A stretch of DNA of 64,000 nt from Parvibaculum sedimenti (GTDB lineage Bacteria > Pseudomonadota > Alphaproteobacteria > Parvibaculales > Parvibaculaceae): assembly GCF_009184905.1 (NCBI RefSeq), contig NZ_WESC01000005.1:1-64000 (forward strand), written 5' to 3'. The notes beneath the pieces were generated by a model, which ran no database searches, was not told the DNA's origin, and saw nothing but the letters and a program-made list of their open reading frames with translations. Positions 53,692 to 64,000 of this stretch are shown here, in pieces. A program made the position numbers and the translations under genes. How positions within the stretch are numbered: position 1 is the stretch's first letter; the number at the start of each line of letters is the position of its first letter.

Positions 53692-56331
53692 TTGCCTTAT
53701 TCACCCGTCCATGTGCGGCGCTCGCAGCGCCGCGCAACGAAGCTTTGCGCGCTCATTCTGCCGCTCTCTCTCTGGAGCGGGCTTGCGGGTGCGGATACGA
53801 CGATTTCCTCGTCGACCACCGCGCAAACGACTTCGGCGGACGGCGATATAACCGTGACGGGGACGCTCTCCGTCGGCGCAGACACGGCGGTGACAATCGA
53901 CAGCGACAATTCCTTCACGAATGAAGGATCGACCCTCGCGGCGAGCGCTGGCGGCATCGGCGTCAGCGTCACCACCGCGACCACCGGCTCCATCGCGAAT
54001 ACGGGCACGCTCAGGACCGGTACGGCAGCGTCGTCAGACACGGCGGATGACGGCGTGATTGGCGGTCCGGCAATCGAGGTTTATCAGAGCCTTGGCGGCG
54101 GCATTTCCAACGCCGCGGGCTATACGATCACCACCTATGGAAACAATACGATCTTTGTCGGTACCGATGCGACAAGTCCCGCCAATATCACGATCGGCAA
54201 TGTCGGCACGGATGCCGAAGCCTATGGGATCTATAACGCCGGATATATCTATACCTACGGCAGCAATTCGGGCGAGGCGACCACCGCGATCCGTGTCGAG
54301 GCGGATAGCGGATATACGTCGGATCTGACAGGGGGCATCTCCAATGCCGGGACGAGTTCGATCATTCTCTCCCGCGCTATCGACGCCGATGCGACGGGCA
54401 TCAGCATTGGCTCCGGCGGTATTGTCGACGAGATCGTCAACGAAGGTACGCTTGAGGCGTTGACGCTCGGCACCACGGGCGGCAAGGCGGTCGCGATTTC
54501 CGTCGAGGCGGGCGGCACACTGAACGGCATCACGAATTCGGGCACGATCGAGGCGTCCGCAAGTACCGTGGGCGACGCCGTCGCGATTGTCGATGCGTCT
54601 GGCACGCTTTCGAGCATCGTCAACTCGGGCACCATCGAGGCCATCGCGAACGATGGCGCGGCAACCGCAATCGATGTCTCGACATCGGCCTCGGCTTTCA
54701 CCCTGACGAATAGCGGAACGATCACGGGTGCTATCTATCTCGGCAGCGGCGCCTCGACCATCACCTCCGATGACGGCACGATCACCGGCAATATCGACAT
54801 TGCTTCAGGCGGTACGCTCGATATGAGCCTGTCGGGTGGCGCCGAGTTCACGGGCGGCACCAACACCGGCGCAACCGGCACTCTGGACGTGCAGGACGCG
54901 ACTTTTCGCAGCGCGGGTTCGGGCTACTACGCGACGACGGCCGCCTTCGCGAGCGATTCCATCTTCGCCGTCACCTATGACGCAGTGGCCAACACGAGCG
55001 CGCTGCTGACGACGACGGGCACGACGAGCTTTGCCGCGGGCGCAACGGTGGATGTCACCTTCTCTTCCTATCTGAGCACGTCAGAAACCATCAATCTGGT
55101 CGATGCCGGGACGCTCTCACTGTCAGCTGGCGGCGTGGACGATCTCCTTATCGGTGGTGTGAGCGCAGGCTATAACGCGGTGCTGAGCACGAGCGGGAAC
55201 GAGCTTTACATCACACTGGCGCGCAAGACGGCTGCGGAACTCGGCATCACCGGCAATGCGGCGACGATCTACAATGTCGCGCCGACGGCGTTTGCCCTGG
55301 ACGACGAATTCGGCGCGGCTGTCGGCAATCTTTCGACGGTTGCGGCAATTCAGAAGCTCTACAAGGATCTGCTGCCCGATCTCAGCGGCGCGCGCGAGGA
55401 GCAGGCGCTGCGGGTGCAGGACATTTCTTCGGGCATCGTGTCGAGCCGTCTCGATCTTCTGCGCAGCGACGATCAGGATGGTCAGACGACAGGGTATCGC
55501 CGACGCCGGAATACCGGCCTTTGGGCGCAGGAGGCAGTCTCGGCCGAGTCGGGTGCCGGTGGAGAGAAGTCGGCCTCATATGATGGCACGCTTTACGCGC
55601 TTGCCGTCGGCTACGACACGCGCGACGGCGATGGCGACGTCTCGGGCGCCTCCTTCACCTATGCGGCGATGCAGTATGGCGCGAGCGATCCCGCACACGA
55701 CAACGTCAATCAGACCTATCTCCTCCAGCTTTATCACGCGCTGAACCGCGGAGCTTTCTACTGGGACGCGATGGGCAGCCTGGGTCTCGACAGCTACAAG
55801 GGATACAGGCAGGTGACGGCGGGCGACGTTACGCGCAATCCCTATGCGAACTGGATGGGCTATCAGGCCGGGTTGTCGACTCAGGTCGGCTACGATCTGG
55901 CGCTTGGGCCGATCTCGATCCGGCCGGCGCTCGGGGCTTCCTATACCTATCTGCGTCAGGCCTCATATACGGAGGAGGGCGGTGGAGATGGTGTCGACCT
56001 TGCCATCAATGCAAACAGCTTCCAGTCGTTTCGGACGACCGCGGAACTGCGCGTCAGCGGCAAGACGGGCGGCAATCCCGACATCGACCCCTATCTGCGC
56101 GGTGGCATCACGCATGAGTTTCTCGATGCGACGCCGGTGGCCGACGGTCATTTCGTTGCCGGGGGCGCCTTCTCGGTTGAGGGCGATGCTCTGGACAAGG
56201 ACATACCTTTCGCAGGCCTGGGGCTCGGCATCGGAAGTGGCTATGCGCGGCTCAATTTCGACTATACGGGCCAGTTCGGCGACAAGCTGACCTCGCATCA
56301 GGCGACGGCGACTTTCGTCATGAAGTTCTGA
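53692..56331 (+). CDS. Autotransporter (type Va secretion) with beta-helix passenger
   Basis: A protein of about 879 residues. The signal peptide is ATKLCALILPLSLWSGLAGA then DTT. The passenger (to about residue 600) is Thr/Ser/Gly/Ala-rich with recurring beta-helix rungs such as GGISNAG, IVNEGTLEA, ITNSGTIEA, IVNSGTIEA and LTNSGTITG. The last 280 residues form the translocator barrel, starting NTGLWAQEAVSAESG and ending in Phe (TATFVMKF). No protease or Cys motif is seen in the passenger. Start candidates are TTG 53692 (with AGGGGG about nine bases before), GTG 53659 and GTG 53713. It probably displays the passenger as an adhesin-like fibre. Confidence 0.88.
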   Translation: MPYSPVHVRRSQRRATKLCALILPLSLWSGLAGADTTISSSTTAQTTSADGDITVTGTLSVGADTAVTIDSDNSFTNEGSTLAASAGGIGVSVTTATTGSIANTGTLRTGTAASSDTADDGVIGGPAIEVYQSLGGGISNAAGYTITTYGNNTIFVGTDATSPANITIGNVGTDAEAYGIYNAGYIYTYGSNSGEATTAIRVEADSGYTSDLTGGISNAGTSSIILSRAIDADATGISIGSGGIVDEIVNEGTLEALTLGTTGGKAVAISVEAGGTLNGITNSGTIEASASTVGDAVAIVDASGTLSSIVNSGTIEAIANDGAATAIDVSTSASAFTLTNSGTITGAIYLGSGASTITSDDGTITGNIDIASGGTLDMSLSGGAEFTGGTNTGATGTLDVQDATFRSAGSGYYATTAAFASDSIFAVTYDAVANTSALLTTTGTTSFAAGATVDVTFSSYLSTSETINLVDAGTLSLSAGGVDDLLIGGVSAGYNAVLSTSGNELYITLARKTAAELGITGNAATIYNVAPTAFALDDEFGAAVGNLSTVAAIQKLYKDLLPDLSGAREEQALRVQDISSGIVSSRLDLLRSDDQDGQTTGYRRRRNTGLWAQEAVSAESGAGGEKSASYDGTLYALAVGYDTRDGDGDVSGASFTYAAMQYGASDPAHDNVNQTYLLQLYHALNRGAFYWDAMGSLGLDSYKGYRQVTAGDVTRNPYANWMGYQAGLSTQVGYDLALGPISIRPALGASYTYLRQASYTEEGGGDGVDLAINANSFQSFRTTAELRVSGKTGGNPDIDPYLRGGITHEFLDATPVADGHFVAGGAFSVEGDALDKDIPFAGLGLGIGSGYARLNFDYTGQFGDKLTSHQATATFVMKF
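54100..54745 (+). repeat. Degenerate repeats coding the passenger beta-helix rungs
   Basis: This stretch codes six related units: GGISNAAGY, GGISNAGTSS, DEIVNEGTLEA, NGITNSGTIEA, SSIVNSGTIEA and FTLTNSGTITG, spaced about 25-100 residues apart. DNA similarity among the three best units (AACTCGGGCAC- or AATTCGGGCAC-like) is high, so slippage or recombination is possible. Confidence 0.6.
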
Positions 56332-56402
56332 GTGAGGCCTTTCGGGTGTTAACCATAAGTCCAGCCTTTCATTGAGATTTCACCAACACTGTCCAATATT
56401 GG

Positions 56403-56434
56403 GACGCGCCGTCGGGGCTTCCGGGCGGCGCGTC
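56403..56434. terminator. GC-rich hairpin between the autotransporter and MBOAT genes
   Basis: GACGCGCCG and CGGCGCGTC form a 9-bp stem with a 14-base loop. No T-run follows on either side, so it could be a weak terminator or an attenuator. Just upstream lies the small palindrome CCAATATTGG. Confidence 0.35.
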
Positions 56435-56482
56435 TAGGCCGACGCCAGGCGGCGTGTGGGGCAACATTGGGCGCTGGCGGGC

Positions 56483-57937
56483 ATGCTGTTTCCGACCCTC
56501 GAGTTCGGGATCTTCTTTCTGATCGTCTTCACGGTCGGATGGGGCCTGCGCGCGGCCCCGGCCTTGCGCAAATATTTTCTCGTCGCGGCGAGCTATGTCT
56601 TTTACGGCTGGTGGGACTGGCGTTTCACGGGGCTGCTCTTCGCGACGACGCTCATCAATTATCTGGGTGGCCTCGCGCTCGGCAAGGCAGAGCGTGTTGG
56701 CTTCCGCAAATTCATCGTCGGCGTGACGGTGGCTGTCGATCTGGGCGTACTGGCCTTCTTCAAATATTACGGCTTTTTCCTTACCTCGCTTGACGAGTTG
56801 CTGACGACGTTCGGACTTCATCGCGATCTGCCGTTCCTCGAAATCATCCTGCCTATCGGCATTTCCTTCTTCACCTTCCAGGGCATCTCCTACGTCGTCG
56901 ACGTCTATCGCGGGCATATCGCAGCCGAGAAATCGCTGCTCGACGTCATGCTCTTCAAATCCTTCTTTCCGCAGCTCGTCGCGGGACCGATCGTGCGCGC
57001 GGCGGATTTCATCCCGCAGCTTCACGCGCCCGCCCGGTTGACGCGCGACCATATCGCGGTGGGCACTGTGCTCATTCTGACGGGTCTCGCCAAGAAGATG
57101 GTGATCGCGAACTATCTCGCGACGGAGCTTGTCGATCCGGTGTTCTTCGATCCGACGGCGGTGGGCGCGCTCGACCTGCTCATCGGAATTTATGGCTACG
57201 CCGTGCAGATCTATTGCGACTTCTCGGGCTATAGCGACATTGCCATCGGCGTTGCGGCGCTGCTCGGCTATCGCTTCCGTGAGAATTTCGACCAGCCCTA
57301 TCGCGCCTCAAGCCTGCAGGACTTCTGGCGGCGCTGGCATATCTCGCTGTCGAGCTGGCTGCGCGACTATCTCTATATTCCGCTGGGCGGCAGCCGCGGC
57401 AGCGAGGCGAAGACCTATCGCAATCTCCTCATCACCATGTTCCTTGGCGGCGTCTGGCACGGCGCGGCATGGACATTCGTGATCTGGGGTGCATTTCACG
57501 GCGCGATGCTCGGCATAGAGCGGTTCGTCCGCACCAAGCTCAATGAACTCGCGCCGCCACAGGCGGGCGACGAGGCGCAGATCCTGTCGCGGCTAGGTAA
57601 CTTCGCGCAGCATATGGTTGGCGTCGTCTGGACATTCCATCTCGTCTGCTTTGCCTGGATATTCTTCCGTGCCGACAGCTTCGGTACGGCGCAGGATTAT
57701 CTGAAGGGCTTTGCAGACTGGACGGGCAGCCATGACCATGTGACGCCGTTTCTTGTGGGACTGGTTGCGCTCGGGATGATCTTCCAGTTTACGCCGCGCA
57801 ATCTGGGCCGCGAGCTTGCGCTGGCGATCCGTGTGCTCCCCTCGCCGTTGCTCGGGCTACTGTTGGGGGCGGGGATCCTGGTCATATGGGCGGTGGCGCC
57901 CGAGGGCGTCGCGCCCTTCATCTATTTCCAGTTTTGA
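56483..57937 (+). CDS. MBOAT family O-acyltransferase (AlgI/DltB-like)
   Basis: A 484-residue polytopic membrane protein. It begins MLFPTLEFGIFFLIVFTVGW, then VAASYVFYGWWDWRFTGLLF, LPIGISFFTFQGISYVVDVY, VQIYCDFSGYSDIAIGVAAL, and WRRWHISLSSWLRDYLYIPL. The catalytic His is in GGVWHGAAWTFVIWGAFHG. AlgI-type proteins pass acetyl across the inner membrane for O-acetylation of alginate and other glycans, with SGNH partner proteins. Two SGNH proteins lie upstream and a small membrane protein follows after 11 bases. The target polymer is not specified by the sequence. Confidence 0.93.
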   Translation: MLFPTLEFGIFFLIVFTVGWGLRAAPALRKYFLVAASYVFYGWWDWRFTGLLFATTLINYLGGLALGKAERVGFRKFIVGVTVAVDLGVLAFFKYYGFFLTSLDELLTTFGLHRDLPFLEIILPIGISFFTFQGISYVVDVYRGHIAAEKSLLDVMLFKSFFPQLVAGPIVRAADFIPQLHAPARLTRDHIAVGTVLILTGLAKKMVIANYLATELVDPVFFDPTAVGALDLLIGIYGYAVQIYCDFSGYSDIAIGVAALLGYRFRENFDQPYRASSLQDFWRRWHISLSSWLRDYLYIPLGGSRGSEAKTYRNLLITMFLGGVWHGAAWTFVIWGAFHGAMLGIERFVRTKLNELAPPQAGDEAQILSRLGNFAQHMVGVVWTFHLVCFAWIFFRADSFGTAQDYLKGFADWTGSHDHVTPFLVGLVALGMIFQFTPRNLGRELALAIRVLPSPLLGLLLGAGILVIWAVAPEGVAPFIYFQF

Positions 57938-57948
57938 GGGCACGCCCC

Positions 57949-58326
57949 ATGCTTGATCTGCTCGACGACGGGAACGTAGACGACGACAGGCTGGAAGCCG
58001 TGCGCGTCGCCGACATGGAGCGCGATGAGGTGACGCGGCGGAGCGTCGCGCGTTTTGCCCGCGCCATGTGGATCGTGGTCGCGTTGCTGCTGCTCTTCAA
58101 CAGCGGCCAGCTCATCACCGTGGTCAATGGTTTCGGTGTAGGGCCGGTGCAGGACGCTGCTGTGGCGCTTTCCACGACCTGGAACGAACAGATGGAGAAG
58201 AACGGGCTCGCGAAGCCCGTGGCTGTCATTCGCGCCTTTGTGGAGCGCCTGCGTGGCGCAGGCTGGAGCGAGGTGCATGACGGCGCAGTCGAATTGCGCG
58301 GCACCTATGGCGAGGCGAAGGGTTGA
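57949..58326 (+). CDS. Small single-pass membrane protein linked to the MBOAT gene
   Basis: A 125-residue protein: acidic N-terminus (LLDDGNVDDDRLEAVRVADM), one strong helix (MWIVVALLLLFNSGQLITVV) near residues 40-60 and a soluble, probably periplasmic, C-terminal part (VERLRGAGWSEVHDGAVELR). It starts 11 bases after the MBOAT stop. I know no family. It may be an accessory or scaffold for the acyltransferase. Confidence 0.75.
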   Translation: MLDLLDDGNVDDDRLEAVRVADMERDEVTRRSVARFARAMWIVVALLLLFNSGQLITVVNGFGVGPVQDAAVALSTTWNEQMEKNGLAKPVAVIRAFVERLRGAGWSEVHDGAVELRGTYGEAKG

Positions 58327-58337
58327 CGCCATATAAA

Positions 58338-58365
58338 AAGGCCCCACCGTTTCCGGCGGGGCCTT
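58338..58365 (-). terminator. Rho-independent terminator after gltD
   Basis: AAGGCCCC and GGGGCCTT form an 8-bp stem, with inner CCG/CGG pairs, and on the minus strand the stem runs straight into TTTTTATAT. It lies 25 bases past the gltD stop. It may also serve the converging plus-strand gene that ends at 58326. Confidence 0.85.
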
Positions 58366-58390
58366 CTGAAGTGCTGCGCGTTGGCCGCGC

Positions 58391-59809
58391 TTAGCGGGGG
58401 AGCGTCGTCTCGCCCATCAGGAAGAGATCAACCTCGCGTGCGGCCTGACGGCCTTCGCGGATCGCCCAGACGACAAGCGACTGGCCACGGCGCATGTCGC
58501 CCGCAGAGAAGATCTTGTCCTTCGCTGTCTTGTAGGTCGCCGTGTCGGCGGCCACGTTGCCGCGCTTGTCGAGATCGACGGCCAGTTCTTTCAGCATACC
58601 CTCATGCACCGGCGAGACGAAGCCCATGGCCAGCAGCACGAGATCGGCCTTGAGCTGGAACTCGCTGCCGGGGATCGCCTGCATCTTGTCGTCGAGACGC
58701 GCGCATTCGATTGCGGTCACCTGACCGGCTTCGCCGATGATGCGCTTCGTCATGACGGCGAAGTCGCGAACGGCGCCTTCGGCCTGGCTCGACGAGGTGC
58801 GCATCTTGAGCGGCCAGTCGGGCCAGGTGAGCAGCTTGTTTTCCTTCTCGGGCGGCGCGGGCATGATTTCGAGCTGCGTCACCGAGACGGCGCCCTGACG
58901 GAGCGAGGTGCCGATGCAGTCGGAGCCCGTGTCGCCGCCGCCGATGACGATGACATGCTTGCCATCGGCAAGGATCGGCTCGGCATTGAGGAGCGGCTCG
59001 TCGGATACGCGGCGGTTCTGTTGCGGCAGGAATTCCATCGCGAAGTGAACGCCACGAAGATCGCGGCCTTCAACCGGAAGATCGCGCGGCTGCTCGGCGC
59101 CGCCAGTGAGAACGACTGCGTCGAACTCGTTGACGAGGTCGGCGGCCTTCTTCGTCACGCCGACATGGACGCCGTAATGGAAGGTCACGCCTTCGCCTTC
59201 CATCTGCTGGACGCGACGGTCGATCAGATGCTTTTCCATCTTGAAGTCGGGAATGCCGTAGCGGAGCAATCCACCGGCCTTCGCGTTCTTCTCGAAGAGA
59301 TGAACATCATGGCCGGCGCGGGCAAGCTGCTGCGAGCAGGCGAGGCCCGCCGGGCCCGAACCGATGACGGCGACCTTCTTGCCGGTCTTGCGCGCGGGCA
59401 CGTCCGGCTTCAGCCAGCCTTGTTCCCAAGCGCGGTCGACGATGGCGCATTCGATCGTCTTGATGGTGACGGGCGCTTCCTGGAGGTTCAGCGTGCAGGA
59501 CGCCTCGCAAGGGGCGGGGCAGACGCGGCCGGTGAACTCGGGGAAGTTGTTCGTCGAATGGAGGTTGCGCGAGGCCTCTTCCCAGTCGCCGTGATAGACC
59601 AGATCGTTCCAGTCGGGGATCTGGTTGTTCACGGGACAGCCATTGTGGCAGTAGGGAATGCCGCAATCCATGCAGCGTGAGGCCTGATCCTGCGTCGACT
59701 TTTCGCCGAGCGGGATCACGAACTCGTTGTAGTTGCGGACGCGGTCCGCCGCCGGAAGGTACTTGCGATCCTGCCGGTCGATTTCCAGGAATCCTGTGAT
59801 CTTTCCCAC
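58391..59809 (-). CDS. gltD: Glutamate synthase (NADPH) small subunit
   Basis: A 472-residue beta subunit. The N-terminal [4Fe-4S]-type Cys clusters read [20 protein letters not shown] and [12 protein letters not shown] and NADPH Rossmann motifs follow: [20 protein letters not shown] and [20 protein letters not shown], and [20 protein letters not shown] near the end. It feeds electrons from NADPH to GltB, which makes two glutamates from glutamine and 2-oxoglutarate. The start is GTG, one base after the gltB stop, with AGGAGAG inside the end of gltB. Length is normal. Confidence 0.97.
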   Translation of the reverse strand: MGKITGFLEIDRQDRKYLPAADRVRNYNEFVIPLGEKSTQDQASRCMDCGIPYCHNGCPVNNQIPDWNDLVYHGDWEEASRNLHSTNNFPEFTGRVCPAPCEASCTLNLQEAPVTIKTIECAIVDRAWEQGWLKPDVPARKTGKKVAVIGSGPAGLACSQQLARAGHDVHLFEKNAKAGGLLRYGIPDFKMEKHLIDRRVQQMEGEGVTFHYGVHVGVTKKAADLVNEFDAVVLTGGAEQPRDLPVEGRDLRGVHFAMEFLPQQNRRVSDEPLLNAEPILADGKHVIVIGGGDTGSDCIGTSLRQGAVSVTQLEIMPAPPEKENKLLTWPDWPLKMRTSSSQAEGAVRDFAVMTKRIIGEAGQVTAIECARLDDKMQAIPGSEFQLKADLVLLAMGFVSPVHEGMLKELAVDLDKRGNVAADTATYKTAKDKIFSAGDMRRGQSLVVWAIREGRQAAREVDLFLMGETTLPR

Positions 59810-59810
59810 G

Positions 59811-64000
<4,190 letters not shown>

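Overview
The window is GC-rich (roughly 60% or more), densely packed chromosomal DNA. Gene content and style point to an alphaproteobacterium, probably of the Hyphomicrobiales: gltBD-type glutamate synthase, polyamine ABC genes, DUF459 and CoxE/MoxR genes, and an inner-membrane and outer-membrane sugar-polymer locus. Parvibaculum-like organisms come to mind, but I cannot fix a genus from sequence alone.

Region by region. (1) 1-94 is the end of an IS3-family insertion sequence, which appears to have removed the 5' part of an O-acyltransferase gene (95-1519). (2) 1636-11572 is a forward run of surface-polysaccharide genes: four GT-B glycosyltransferases, one GT2, a Wzy/ligase-like membrane protein, a GT-C-like membrane protein and two SAM methyltransferases, mostly joined by 4-base ATGA overlaps. 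(3) 11591-21785 supplies precursors: UDP-glucose dehydrogenase, UDP-glucuronate epimerase, GmhA, a GT32 transferase, GDP-mannose dehydratase, GDP-fucose synthase, a second divergent dehydratase, a WcaJ-like initiating phosphoglycosyltransferase and GalE. (4) 21827-24046 is a divergent pair: an exported FecR-domain protein and a TPR plus beta-barrel outer-membrane protein. (5) 24092-29739 holds a second O-antigen ligase-like protein, GalU, ManC and HldE. (6) 29729-33509 carries a YciI-like protein, a GH42 beta-galactosidase and an MltB-type lipoprotein. (7) 33549-40215 is a LysR regulator followed by an aldehyde dehydrogenase and a complete ABC importer, matching the E. coli ydcSTUV-patD putrescine module. 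(8) 40288-43394 has two orphan phage structural-type genes and a GT39-like membrane protein of lower GC. (9) 43458-48698 is a catabolic block (LigE-like GST, epoxide-hydrolase-like protein, FadJ-like multienzyme, TetR regulator, Rieske oxygenase), with a perfect 42-bp palindrome at the oxygenase promoter. (10) 48859-51211 is a MoxR ATPase/VWA-CoxE pair. (11) 51367-58326 is two SGNH hydrolases, an autotransporter, an AlgI-like MBOAT acyltransferase and a small membrane protein. (12) 58391-64000 is gltD and most of gltB on the minus strand, running off the window.

Together the first 30 kb can build, activate, assemble and decorate a heteropolysaccharide containing hexuronic acids, galactose/glucose, 6-deoxyhexoses from GDP-mannose and perhaps heptose. 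No Wzx flippase, Wzz/Wzc co-polymerase or Wza exporter is visible, so these must lie elsewhere or be replaced. The most unusual items are the palindromic operator at 47515-47556, the FecR/TPR-barrel pair inside the polysaccharide locus, and the SGNH/SGNH/autotransporter/MBOAT cluster.
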